Below, in pieces: positions 18,267 to 26,849 of a DNA stretch of 64,000 bases. The notes under the pieces were generated by a model. That model was not told the origin of the DNA. It searched no databases and was given only the letters and a program-made list of their open reading frames with translations. The position numbers and the translations under genes are program-made. Position 1 is the stretch's first letter; each line of letters begins with the position of its first letter. Origin of the DNA: Rhodothermus sp. (GTDB lineage Bacteria > Bacteroidota > Rhodothermia > Rhodothermales > Rhodothermaceae); the NCBI GenBank assembly GCA_030950375.1, contig JAUZRN010000031.1:1-64000 (forward strand). Direction: 5' to 3'.

Positions 18267-20570
18267 TTAAACGGCCGGCATCGTTTCATCCGGCTCCGAG
18301 CCATAGCGTAGCAATAGCCGACGTCGCTCACTTTCCAGAAGCAACCGACGCAATGCTTCGGCGTCGGGCGCCCGGAGCCAGGCCTGTTCGAAGTCCTCGC
18401 GTTGCAGGATCTGCGCAATGGCCGAAAGCGCCTGCAAATGGAAAGTGCGCTCGTCTTCGGTACGCACCAGTACAAAGACCGCATGGACCCGCTCCGGCTG
18501 ATCCGGAAACTGCAGCCCTTCTCGACAGCGAGCCACCAGTAACTCAAAACGGCCATGTCCTTCGACGATCACATGCGGAATGGCTACACCCGGAAAAATG
18601 ACCGTGCTGCTGAGCGTCTCCCGCTCCAGAAAGCGTTGCTGCAGGGTTGTCGCCGCTACCTTCAGCCGGGCTGCCAGCGGCTCAGCTACTACCCGGAAAA
18701 ATGCGGGCAATGAAAGGGGACGACGCAGGTCCAGTACAGGTGCTCGCGCTACCAGGTGATCGAAACGATCGCGTGGCTCAGCAGGTACGTCACTTGCTTG
18801 CAACACGATCACCTGATCGCCTGGTTGCAGTGCCAGGCCACTATGCACAGGCTGGTACCGATTGCCCCGCAGCAGTGCCAGAGGGAGCGCCGGCCGCAAT
18901 CCCTGTAGCATCTGGAAAAACCGGCCAGCCGGTACGGGTTGCGCAACCGGCACCTTGCTACGCACAATGCGCTCTTGCTCGATGCGATAATCCCAGGCAC
19001 CCAGCGACATCGGTCCGGCAAAGAGGGTGGTAGCCTGTAAATGCCGCAGCAGGTGCTGGTGCTCGGCCTCATCGCCGCCGCTGAAGAGCACGTGCACTTC
19101 TGGCACGTAAAAGACCGTACGAGCCTGCTGCGCGGCCAATGCGTTCACTTCGGCGTTGGCCGTCATGGCAATGAATGTGCGTACATGAGCGGCCTGTGCT
19201 TCACTGAGGACCTGTTCGTCCAGCGCATCTCCACAGATTACCTGTAGGCCATCGCTTTCGGCCAACGCGCAGAGCTGGGGATTTCGGTCCACCATCCACA
19301 CCGGCTGTGAGCGGGCCAGCACGCGTCCCAGTGCCCGTGCCGTTGCGCCAGCGCCAATGATCAGCACGCCGCGCCGCTCATGGTCCGAGCGCACCAGCTC
19401 ATCCCGCCGTTTGAGCCATTCCACGCCCAGCTTGAGCAGGACGGGCACCGTGGCCGTCGTAAAGATGGCCATAAATACCAGAATGGAGAAGATCGTGGCA
19501 TCAATGATGCCCATAGACAGACCGATCTGTGCGATAATGATCTCGACAGCGCCACGGCCATTCATGCCCGCTCCAATGACAACGCCTTCACGCCAGCCAT
19601 ATCCAGTGGGCAGGTAGAAAAGCGCAGTCCCGACAACTTTGGCCAGCGTAGCGACCCCGATCACCCCCGCCAGCAGTACCGGATGCTGCCAGAACACGTC
19701 GAAAGTCACTTCGAAGCCAGCCGTCACGAAAAAAATTGGCGCCAGTAAACCCAGCGACACGTCGCGCACCAGATCCATCAGGTCCTTCGAGAGCGTGCGC
19801 CCCAGCGTACGTTCCCGCAGAAACAACCCGGCCAGAAAAGCCCCCAGAATACCGTGCAGACCAGCCAGCTCAGCCCCTTCAGCAAAAAGCAACGCCATAA
19901 CCACGATCAGTAGAAAACTGACCGTGCGTCCCGGCGCATAGCGCTGCAGCCAGGCCCCAAAACGCGGGATCAGTTTGAGCCCCACCAGCGCTGCCATCCC
20001 AAAAAAGCCCAGCGCCTTTAACCCCACCAGTCCCAGCTCGGCCACCGCCATGCTCCCGAATTGCGCAACCCCGGTGATCCCGGCAAAGATCAGCAGCGAG
20101 AGCGTATCGGCAATCAACGCCCCGGCCATCATCACGTGCGCGATGCGTGTGTCGAGCAGTTGCAGATCAACCAGAATGCGCGACTTGGTCGCCAGCGACG
20201 TTACTCCGGCTGCCACCCCCACAAACAGGGCGGCATAGACATTCCCTGTCACGCTGTAGATAAGCAGGTAGCAAGCCACAAACGGCGTGATAAAACCGCC
20301 CAGCGCAGCCAACACACCCCCCTTAGAAGCACGCCCCAGCTCCTGCGGATCGATCTCCATGCCAATGTAGAGCATCATCAGCAGCACACCCAGCTCCCCT
20401 ATCACGGCCAGCGCTTCACTTCCGTGCAGGACACCCAGCAACGGCGGTCCCAGCAGCATACCTGCCAGCAATTCCCCCAGCACCGACGGGTAGCCCACCC
20501 GTGTGGCCAGCAGTCCTCCCAACCAGGCTGCAATCAGCACCAGCAGTAGATTCAGCAGCGAGAGTTCCAT
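18267..20570 (-). CDS. CPA2 antiporter fused to RCK domains and a PTS EIIA-like domain
   Basis: A 767-residue protein. Residues 1-385 form the Na_H_exchanger membrane domain (IYSVTGNVYAALFVGVAAG). A Rossmann RCK_N domain follows from about 397 (VLIIGAGATARALGRVL), then an RCK_C-like segment near 560-605, then a fructose/nitrogen-type EIIA domain in the last 150 residues with GVAIPHV, where His666 is the phospho-acceptor equivalent. EIIA domains accept phosphate from HPr or NPr in the phosphotransferase system, so transport could be switched by carbon or nitrogen status; this is inference. It is the first gene of the run leading to nhaA. Length and domain order fit a known subset of CPA2 proteins. 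Confidence 0.9.
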   Translation of the reverse strand: MELSLLNLLLVLIAAWLGGLLATRVGYPSVLGELLAGMLLGPPLLGVLHGSEALAVIGELGVLLMMLYIGMEIDPQELGRASKGGVLAALGGFITPFVACYLLIYSVTGNVYAALFVGVAAGVTSLATKSRILVDLQLLDTRIAHVMMAGALIADTLSLLIFAGITGVAQFGSMAVAELGLVGLKALGFFGMAALVGLKLIPRFGAWLQRYAPGRTVSFLLIVVMALLFAEGAELAGLHGILGAFLAGLFLRERTLGRTLSKDLMDLVRDVSLGLLAPIFFVTAGFEVTFDVFWQHPVLLAGVIGVATLAKVVGTALFYLPTGYGWREGVVIGAGMNGRGAVEIIIAQIGLSMGIIDATIFSILVFMAIFTTATVPVLLKLGVEWLKRRDELVRSDHERRGVLIIGAGATARALGRVLARSQPVWMVDRNPQLCALAESDGLQVICGDALDEQVLSEAQAAHVRTFIAMTANAEVNALAAQQARTVFYVPEVHVLFSGGDEAEHQHLLRHLQATTLFAGPMSLGAWDYRIEQERIVRSKVPVAQPVPAGRFFQMLQGLRPALPLALLRGNRYQPVHSGLALQPGDQVIVLQASDVPAEPRDRFDHLVARAPVLDLRRPLSLPAFFRVVAEPLAARLKVAATTLQQRFLERETLSSTVIFPGVAIPHVIVEGHGRFELLVARCREGLQFPDQPERVHAVFVLVRTEDERTFHLQALSAIAQILQREDFEQAWLRAPDAEALRRLLLESERRRLLLRYGSEPDETMPAV

Positions 20571-20821
20571 AGAGTTATTCGTTCGTAATGGAATGCACCG
20601 GTTCAGGAATGCTTGCTAAAAGCAGAAAAGCGAGATCATCTGCCAACAATTCAGCGAGGTGCGGTCATTCCTGCGGCTTACAGCGGCCAAGCCAGCGCCG
20701 GACCAGACATTGCCGCATCGACAACGTCCCACCGGCAGCCGAGTGATATGAAGACAACCATCTCATTGCTCAGATACGCAGCTTGTAGACGATACGAAGC
20801 CGGACGGAAAAAGACAAGCCT

Positions 20822-21868
20822 TCAACGAACAAGCGGCAGGTGAAAGGCGAAAGTTGAGCCCCGACCTGGCGTGCTTTCGATCTCCAGCTGCGTCTGATGA
20901 GCGTTCAGGATGTGCTTCACAATAGCCAGACCAAGTCCCGTGCCGCCCTGTTCCCGAGATCGAGAGCGATCAACCCGGTAAAAGCGCTCGGTCAGTCGGG
21001 GAATATGCTGAGGCGCGATCCCAATACCATTGTCCACGACGGCCACCCGAACGCTTTCATGCTGCGCCTGCAACCGCACCTCTACAAAACCGCCCGGGTT
21101 ATTGTACTTGATCGCATTGTCCACCAGGTTGAGCAGCACCTGCCGCAGTCGCTCGCGATCCCCCAGCACACGGGGCAGATTTTCCGGGAAACAACCCCGC
21201 AACGACACCTGACAGGCGGACGCCAGTGGCTCCATCGACTCGAGCACTTCACGCACCAGGGCCGGTAAGTCGAATGGAGTCGGCTGCAATTGCAATGCGC
21301 CCGTCTCCAGTCGCGAAATCTCTGTAAGATCACGCACCAGGTTGGCCAGGCGATCAGCGTTGCGCAGAATCTTTTTCAAAAAAGTGCGGCGTACGGCCTC
21401 GTCGTCCGGATCGGCTTCAAGCAATGTTTCGGTAAAACCTCGAATGGAAAAGATGGGCGTTTTCAATTCATGCGAGACATCCCCGAGAAACTCACGCCGG
21501 TAGTTTTCCATGCGCCGAAGCTCCTCGATCTCTTTTTCAAGTGTACGTCCTGTGCGATAGACCTGCCAGATCAGGCTGTTCAACTCATCGTCCTGGGGTA
21601 CCTGGGCCCGCTCCAGGTTCTCAAACGAACGACGACGAATCTGCTGGAGTAGCTCGCGCGCCAGTTCCAGGCGAGGCATGAGCAACCGCGCAGCCACAAT
21701 CAGCACGCTTGCCCCGAAGATCAGCACCAGCAACCCTATCCGCAACCATGGATGGCCCACACCCAATCCCACAACAAGTGTCGGCAGCAATGCCAGCAAC
21801 ACACTGTAGGCAGCCAGCTTCCAGGCCAACCGCCCGAATCGAAAGAGCGCGCGCAGTCTGGAGCGCAT
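20822..21868 (-). CDS. phoR: PhoR-like sensor histidine kinase
   Basis: A 348-residue histidine kinase with two adjacent N-terminal membrane segments (about residues 15-60) and no periplasmic sensor domain. A short linker precedes the dimerisation domain with the acceptor FLGDVSHELKTPI, then N box LVDNAIKYNN, VVDNGIGIAPQHIPRL and GGTGLGLAIVKHIL. This is the PhoR/SenX3 type without a visible PAS domain. The ATG at 21868 follows a GTG at 21871; both are close to the response regulator stop, so the two genes are cotranscribed. Phosphate sensing is the usual role of this pair, but no pst or pho genes lie nearby to confirm it, so the symbol is tentative. Confidence 0.88.
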   Translation of the reverse strand: MRSRLRALFRFGRLAWKLAAYSVLLALLPTLVVGLGVGHPWLRIGLLVLIFGASVLIVAARLLMPRLELARELLQQIRRRSFENLERAQVPQDDELNSLIWQVYRTGRTLEKEIEELRRMENYRREFLGDVSHELKTPIFSIRGFTETLLEADPDDEAVRRTFLKKILRNADRLANLVRDLTEISRLETGALQLQPTPFDLPALVREVLESMEPLASACQVSLRGCFPENLPRVLGDRERLRQVLLNLVDNAIKYNNPGGFVEVRLQAQHESVRVAVVDNGIGIAPQHIPRLTERFYRVDRSRSREQGGTGLGLAIVKHILNAHQTQLEIESTPGRGSTFAFHLPLVR

Positions 21869-21874
21869 CACACG

Positions 21875-22585
21875 CTACTCGCGGAATTTGTAGCCAACCC
21901 CCTTGACCGTCTCAATATAGTGGCTGCCGAGCTTCTCGCGAATCTTTCGGATGTGCACGTCCACCGTGCGATCCACTACATAGACGTCTCGCCCCCACAC
22001 CTCGTCAAGTAGCTCCTGCCGGGTAAATACCTTACCGGGATGGGCTGCCAGAAAGTAGAGCAGTTCGAACTCCTTACGTGGCAGGCGTACCGTCTCGCGC
22101 CCCTCCTTCCCGAGCCGATAGACGAGATAGCGGTCGCGGTCGATTTCCAGATCGTGAATGCGCAGCAGGTTCGGAGGCGTTTCATAGCGACGCGCACCAC
22201 GCAACAGAGCACGCGTCTGGCTTAGCAGAACGGGGACCGACACAGGCTTCCCCACATACATATCCGCACCAACGTCCAGTCCCTGAATCTGATCTTCCTC
22301 TTCAGTCCGCGCCGTGAGCATCAGGATAGGCGTGGTGCGCAGCCGGGCATCGCGCCGAATGCGGCGGCATACCTCAATGCCGTCCATGTTCGGCATCATA
22401 ATGTCCAGAATGATGACATCCGGCTGCAACCGAGCGGCCTTTTCCAGGGCCTCAATGCCATCACGGGCCAGCTCCACCTCAAAACCCTCCCGCTTGAAGT
22501 TGTAGGCCAGCAGTGCCAGAATATCGTCTTCGTCATCGACGATAAGCACGCGTGGAGGACGCGCATCAACGGCGGGCTGTAACAT
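21875..22585 (-). CDS. phoB: OmpR/PhoB-family response regulator
   Basis: A 236-residue two-domain regulator. The receiver has the acidic pocket VDDEDD, the phospho-acceptor in VIILDIMMPNMDG, the switch Thr in MLTAR and the conserved lysine in YVGKPV (usually Y-x-T/V-KPF). The C-terminal winged helix (about residues 135-236) ends in DVHIRKIREKLGSHYIETVKGVGYKF, typical of PhoB-like factors that bind direct repeats. The gene is followed after two bases of spacing by its sensor kinase. Upstream, TTGTAT-17-TATGGT is a plausible promoter. Regulated genes are unknown from this window. Confidence 0.92.
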   Translation of the reverse strand: MLQPAVDARPPRVLIVDDEDDILALLAYNFKREGFEVELARDGIEALEKAARLQPDVIILDIMMPNMDGIEVCRRIRRDARLRTTPILMLTARTEEEDQIQGLDVGADMYVGKPVSVPVLLSQTRALLRGARRYETPPNLLRIHDLEIDRDRYLVYRLGKEGRETVRLPRKEFELLYFLAAHPGKVFTRQELLDEVWGRDVYVVDRTVDVHIRKIREKLGSHYIETVKGVGYKFRE

Positions 22586-22616
22586 GATCTGCGGGACCGT
22601 ATGCCCTCAGGGTGGC

Positions 22617-22645
22617 ACCATATCTTGACACGCTTAAAGATACAA
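22617..22645 (-). promoter_or_regulatory. Candidate promoter of the two-component operon
   Basis: On the minus strand TTGTAT (22645-22640), 17-base spacer, TATGGT (22622-22617); it lies about 30 bases before the response regulator ATG at 22585. Found by eye and weaker than the others. Confidence 0.35.
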
Positions 22646-22659
22646 GCGGACTGACCGGA

Positions 22660-23400
22660 TTATATTATCGAAGCGTTATGCGCCGGATTTTCAAGGATAG
22701 GCAGACGATCGGTCAGATCATCCAGGGGCGGATCAAAGGTTTCCTGAAACAGCTCAAAACAAACACCGTCGGCTACAGCCGCCAGGGGACGATTCTGTTC
22801 AATGACACGCTGGTAGGTGCGATAGCAGGCCAGCGCTGCCCTGGCCCGCTGCAGATCTTCCGCCGTAAACGAAACGCAGGCGTCGATATGCGCCGGAGGG
22901 GAGGTGTGTAAATGCGCAGGCTTCGCTTCAAGGTCTTCGGGCAACGTAAAAAAAGCCAACCGACGTGGCCCCCCCGAACGCTCACGAAGCGCACAAAAGA
23001 CGCGTTTGACCACCGCATGTGTGACCAGATGATCGGGATGTCCACTGAGGCCATGCACCGGATAGGTCACTACCACGCTGGGCCGATGGCGCTCAATAGC
23101 CCGGGTCACTACTTCTTCCAGGACCCGAGGGTCCAGCTCGGCCAACCTGCCGTCCGGAAAGTTCAGCACGTCCAGGCTAGAAAGCCCCAGGATCTCAGCC
23201 ACACATTGCATTTCTTCAAAGCGAATTCGGCCCATTTCAGACTTGCTGTAGCCGTGATAAAGACGCTGGCGTGTGGCCTCGCCACAGGTGAGTGTTAATA
23301 GATGTACAGCATGTCCTTCGCGTCGCTGCCGGGCAATCGCCGGCGCCGGCCCAAAGCACTCGTCATCTGGATGAGGAAAGATGTACAGCAGCGTAGCCAC
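22660..23400 (-). CDS. PIG-L (LmbE) family deacetylase
   Basis: A 246-residue zinc-dependent de-N-acetylase of the PIG-L/LmbE fold. It has the N-terminal FPHPDDECFG metal motif, GEATRQRLYHGYS, VVVTYPVHGLSGHPDH with the third metal ligand, and a Rossmann-like core. Relatives deacetylate GlcNAc-malate in bacillithiol synthesis (BshB), GlcNAc-inositol or other N-acetylated sugars; the substrate here cannot be read from sequence, and BshB is possible. Translation probably starts at the GTG at 23400 because the family starts immediately before the ATLLYIFPHPDDE strand. It lies 62 bases downstream of the BFD-like gene, so it may be the last gene of the B12 operon or have its own promoter. Confidence 0.87.
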   Translation of the reverse strand: MATLLYIFPHPDDECFGPAPAIARQRREGHAVHLLTLTCGEATRQRLYHGYSKSEMGRIRFEEMQCVAEILGLSSLDVLNFPDGRLAELDPRVLEEVVTRAIERHRPSVVVTYPVHGLSGHPDHLVTHAVVKRVFCALRERSGGPRRLAFFTLPEDLEAKPAHLHTSPPAHIDACVSFTAEDLQRARAALACYRTYQRVIEQNRPLAAVADGVCFELFQETFDPPLDDLTDRLPILENPAHNASII

Positions 23401-23462
23401 TGAAAAGGAAAGGATTTTTTACAATGCCAACGTAGTCTATTAAAGTTTGTTGCAACAGATTC

Positions 23463-23669
23463 TTACTCTGACGGTTCCTGAATAATCTCATGAAAGACCG
23501 TCTGACCGGTCTGGAGCATGCGGCGTACATAGGGCAGACAGAGCCGGCAGCGGAGGCCAAAGCGTATGTGGCGCTGTAACGCCTCCACACTGCCGGCTCC
23601 GGTCTGCGCAGCTACGGATTTCAATTCGGCAAAGGTGCGCTGAAAGCAGTAGCAGCGGTCGATGCGCAT
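23463..23669 (-). CDS. BFD-like [2Fe-2S]-binding protein
   Basis: A 68-residue protein with the bacterioferritin-associated ferredoxin pattern: Cys6 and Cys8, 32 residues, then Cys41 and Cys44 (C-x-C-x32-C-x2-C), which binds a [2Fe-2S] cluster. In E. coli Bfd this domain reduces the haem of bacterioferritin to release iron; the same domain occurs in NirB and other reductases. Its ATG overlaps the stop of the BtuG-like gene (TGATG), so it is translated from the B12-controlled message. An electron-transfer role in cobalamin reduction or in making this operon's cargo usable is inference. No bacterioferritin gene is in the window. Confidence 0.82.
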   Translation of the reverse strand: MRIDRCYCFQRTFAELKSVAAQTGAGSVEALQRHIRFGLRCRLCLPYVRRMLQTGQTVFHEIIQEPSE

Positions 23670-24787
23670 CAGCGCCTTTCCTGTACGAGCTCAATATGCG
23701 AAGGAGCGGGCCCCACGGTGAAACGTCCCACCTGGCGGCCATTACGATCCAGGATAACCACGGCCCCTGCAGCTGTGTAGTCAGGCGCGCCGTTTGGTCC
23801 AGCAGCCAACCGGGCGATATAGAGACGCTGCTGCGCCGCATCGTAGGCAACCGCCGTCATGGCGGACAGGTCGGTCGCCGCCGGCACGGTCAGTGTGGCT
23901 GCCAACGCATTGGCGTCGGTATCAATCCGGAAGATCTGTCTGCTGGCGCTGCTGATCGCGTACAGCTCTTCAGCTGCAGGCGCATAGTAGGCCACTTGCG
24001 TACCGTTGGCCGAGCCAAGTTGCACGTCGAACGTGATCCGGGCCACCACCGCACCGGTAGTCCGATTCATGAAGACCACCTGGCCATTGGTTCGCTCAAT
24101 GACTTCAGTGTAATCTTCATTGTAGACGGTTTTGCCCTGACAAACGACCAATAGTTCTTCCTCTTCGTCAATGAACACAGCCTTGGGACCATCGCAGCCG
24201 GGCTCCAGTGTGTCGATTACCTGGTCGGTCGCCGCATCAACCACCGAGATCGTCCGTCCTGCTCCCAGGGCGCCGTAATTAGCCACATACACGCGTCCCT
24301 TATAGGCAACAACACCTTCGGGATAGGGCCCGACCTCGATCGAATCGGCCACAATGGTCCGGGTAACCGGATCGACGGCAAAGACCAACCCATTGCCCCC
24401 AAAGACCATGTTGGTTACATAGGCTTTCTGATCACTGGCAAACGCCACGTACCGGGGAATAGGCAGGCCGTCGATGCGCCCGACAAGCTGTTGAGTAGCC
24501 ACATCAACTACAGCGACATGCCCAACGCTAAACGTGTTGAGTGTCACATAGACGCGGCCCTGATACAGCGTGAGACTTTGCACAAAAGCGTTCAGGGCCA
24601 GCGTTGAGGTCTGACCAGTGGCCGGTTCGTAGAAGGTCAGTGAACCATTCTGGTCGCTGAAGTTACCGCCGTTACCTACCAGCACACCGGTCGTTACCAG
24701 ACGCTCCGTTTCCTCGTCCGGGCCCAGCAGATCGCAGCCACCCAGTACAACCAGGGGTAATGTTATCAGCAGAATCAGGCGTCGCAT
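23669..24787 (-). CDS. btuG: BtuG-like surface beta-propeller lipoprotein
   Basis: A 372-residue YncE-type beta-propeller (DUF5074 type). A type II signal peptide ends in the lipobox LGGC (Cys18), followed by acidic residues (DEETE) that could act as a surface-export signal. Repeats such as GRVYVTLN, KAYVTNM, GRVYVANYG and RLYIARL mark blades of a seven-bladed propeller. In Bacteroides thetaiotaomicron the lipoprotein BtuG has this fold, binds cobalamin tightly and hands it to BtuB. Position directly downstream of btuB under a cobalamin riboswitch supports the same job here. Identity to BtuG by sequence alone is modest, so the symbol rests on fold plus context. Confidence 0.8.
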   Translation of the reverse strand: MRRLILLITLPLVVLGGCDLLGPDEETERLVTTGVLVGNGGNFSDQNGSLTFYEPATGQTSTLALNAFVQSLTLYQGRVYVTLNTFSVGHVAVVDVATQQLVGRIDGLPIPRYVAFASDQKAYVTNMVFGGNGLVFAVDPVTRTIVADSIEVGPYPEGVVAYKGRVYVANYGALGAGRTISVVDAATDQVIDTLEPGCDGPKAVFIDEEEELLVVCQGKTVYNEDYTEVIERTNGQVVFMNRTTGAVVARITFDVQLGSANGTQVAYYAPAAEELYAISSASRQIFRIDTDANALAATLTVPAATDLSAMTAVAYDAAQQRLYIARLAAGPNGAPDYTAAGAVVILDRNGRQVGRFTVGPAPSHIELVQERR

Positions 24788-24815
24788 GGTTCGTTCTTCT
24801 TTTCGGGTTTAGGGT

Positions 24816-26717
24816 TCACGGAAGTAGTTCCAGACGAAGTTGCACGCGCACGTGGCGCGGCGGCATGGGATAAAAGCGCACGACTTCGTAAGCTGTGTTG
24901 GTCAGATTTTCGGCGCTCAGGCTGAAGGACCACCGGATCCGGGCTATCTGCGGGGTCAGACGCAGATGGGCATCGAGCACGGTGAAAGGCGCCAGAGCCT
25001 GGGACTCGTCGCTGGTAAGGTAACGACGACCAGTATGGCGCGCGTTCAAGCTCAGGCCTACAGGTCCGACCTGCACATCTATAAAGGCCTTGAGCTGGTG
25101 CAGGGGTACATAGCGCAGCTGGTGTCCGTAGGCTCTGGTAGCAGGATTCGAGCGGTCTTCGGCCCGAGTCAGCGTGTAGAAAAGCCCTCCCTGCAGCCGG
25201 AAAGAGGCGGTAAAGGGCACGTGGGCCCGGAGCGAAGCTTCCAAGCCGCGTGTGCGGACGCGCCCGACATTGATCGGGCGCCAGAGCTGTACCCCAGGCG
25301 CCACGAAGCCGGGATACCAGACGATCTGCTCCGTCAGGATAGTCCGAAAGGCCGTCAGCTCCAGCGTGAAGGGTTGCCAGCGCGTATACAGACCTGCCTC
25401 GGTGCTCCAGCCGCGTTCGGGCTTCAGGTCGGGATTGCCGCCGGGCTGGAAGAAGCGCTCGCCCAGCGTAGGGGCTCGAAAAACCCGCCCAAGCGCTCCT
25501 TTCACATGTAGCATGCCTTCACGCAGCGCCAGGTTCAGGCCGAGCTGCGGGCTAAGAGCACGGAAGGCGTGCCCGGCTGTTGCATACAGATCCAGCCGAA
25601 GGGCCGGATAGAGTCGCAGCCGTCCCTGGCGTCCGGCCAGACGAAATGCCAGCGCAATTGCGCGTTGATCGACCTTACGCCGCAATGCCGCATGTTCCCA
25701 GCGGCCTTCGAGCTGTACAGTCAGCGCCCAGCGTGCGTGCAGTGCCTGGTCGAGCGTTGTCTCCAGCGCCAGCGCGCGCGTGCGCGTGGTGTCGGCTTCA
25801 CCGGCAAAGCGATTAACGTAAGCCAGCTGCGTGTGCTGGTAGCTGCTACGTACCGTAAGGCGTCCGGCCGGCAGCGGCCATTCGGCCAGCAGGAGCACAC
25901 GCTGTTGCCGGTCGGTCTGTTGGGCATCAACCGGCGGCGCATTACCCGGTCCGGGCAGGCTCCGGCGCGCTTCCGTCAGCCAGACTGTTCCTTCGAATCG
26001 TCCGTAGGCTACATAGCGCAGTTTGCCGAAAACCGACGTCATCTGCCGGTCAGCCCCTTCTCGGCGACGCACCGTTGGAGGGGGCAGCGGATTGGGATAT
26101 GGATAGTCGCCGGTAGTTCGACTATGCTCAACGGCGCCCAGCACGGCCAGGCGATTTATTCCGGCATGCGCGACTACTCCCAGACTTTGCTCGCCGTAGG
26201 CGCCCAGCCGCAACGCCATCCGGCCACCCGGTCGCTCCGTCGGTCGGAGCGTATGTAGCCGTACCACACCACCAACGGCTCCTGAGCCATAAAGTGCAGC
26301 CGCTGGCCCGTGCACTACCTCGACGCTTTCCAGCAACACGGTGGGGAGCAGTGTCAGGTCGATCAATCCCGACTGAGGATCGGCGACCCGATGCCCGTCG
26401 ATCAGCATCAGTGTCTGAGTGGCACTGCTGCCCCGTAGTGAGAATGTGGCCAGCCCTCCACTCCCGTAGCGTTTGATAAACAGCCCGGTGCGCGCTTCCA
26501 GCAGCTCGGCCACCGTGCTTCCCCCGGCCCGTTCCAGGTCGGTCGCAGCCAGTCTCCAGAGATGCCGATCGACTTCCTGCGCCGTCTCAAGGCGCTGTCC
26601 TTCGACGACGACGGGGGGCAGCACCAGCGTGGTATCTGCCTGTTCCTGGGCCCGGATGCCTGACACGTACCCGAGTCCCAGCAACAGTAGTCCGTACCGA
26701 AATACCGAAAAGCGCAT
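24816..26717 (-). CDS. btuB: TonB-dependent outer-membrane cobalamin receptor BtuB
   Basis: A 633-residue TonB-dependent transporter. A signal peptide (residues 1-23, ending GIRAQ) is followed by a TonB-box region and a plug domain with TVAELLEARTGLFIKRYGSGG, FSLRGSSATQTLMLIDGHRV and VEVVHGPAAALYGSGAVGGVV. A 22-strand barrel follows and ends in the canonical aromatic-rich C-terminus (HVRVQLRLELLP). It moves cobalamin across the outer membrane using TonB energy. The ATG at 26717 is chosen because it starts the signal peptide and directly follows the riboswitch terminator; a longer frame starting at 26819 would run through the riboswitch. The BtuG-like gene follows after 28 bases. BtuFCD are not in the window. 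Confidence 0.95.
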   Translation of the reverse strand: MRFSVFRYGLLLLGLGYVSGIRAQEQADTTLVLPPVVVEGQRLETAQEVDRHLWRLAATDLERAGGSTVAELLEARTGLFIKRYGSGGLATFSLRGSSATQTLMLIDGHRVADPQSGLIDLTLLPTVLLESVEVVHGPAAALYGSGAVGGVVRLHTLRPTERPGGRMALRLGAYGEQSLGVVAHAGINRLAVLGAVEHSRTTGDYPYPNPLPPPTVRRREGADRQMTSVFGKLRYVAYGRFEGTVWLTEARRSLPGPGNAPPVDAQQTDRQQRVLLLAEWPLPAGRLTVRSSYQHTQLAYVNRFAGEADTTRTRALALETTLDQALHARWALTVQLEGRWEHAALRRKVDQRAIALAFRLAGRQGRLRLYPALRLDLYATAGHAFRALSPQLGLNLALREGMLHVKGALGRVFRAPTLGERFFQPGGNPDLKPERGWSTEAGLYTRWQPFTLELTAFRTILTEQIVWYPGFVAPGVQLWRPINVGRVRTRGLEASLRAHVPFTASFRLQGGLFYTLTRAEDRSNPATRAYGHQLRYVPLHQLKAFIDVQVGPVGLSLNARHTGRRYLTSDESQALAPFTVLDAHLRLTPQIARIRWSFSLSAENLTNTAYEVVRFYPMPPRHVRVQLRLELLP

Positions 26718-26751
26718 AAAAAAGCCCGTTACCTCAATGCGAGGTCCGGGC
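26718..26751 (-). terminator. Riboswitch-controlled terminator in front of btuB
   Basis: On the minus strand GCCCGG-ACCTC, GCATT loop, GAGGT, AA bulge, CGGGC, then TTTTTT. The last T is next to the btuB ATG. This is the expression platform of the cobalamin riboswitch: when B12 is bound, this hairpin should form and stop transcription just before the coding region. Confidence 0.85.
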
Positions 26752-26849
26752 CAACGCAGCCATGCCAGAACGCCAGAACGGCCGACCTTTTGGCCGGTAC
26801 GGTCGAACAGCCGGTGCATCAGGCGCGGACCTCAGTTCCCGGAGGCTTC

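Noticed and set aside
20571-20821. A 76-codon plus-strand frame at 20613-20843
   Set aside because: It overlaps the 3' end of the sensor kinase gene, has no family match and a composition unlike a protein; the gap is treated as noncoding.
26718-26819. A longer btuB reading frame starting at 26819
   Set aside because: It would run through the riboswitch expression platform and terminator and place the signal peptide internally.
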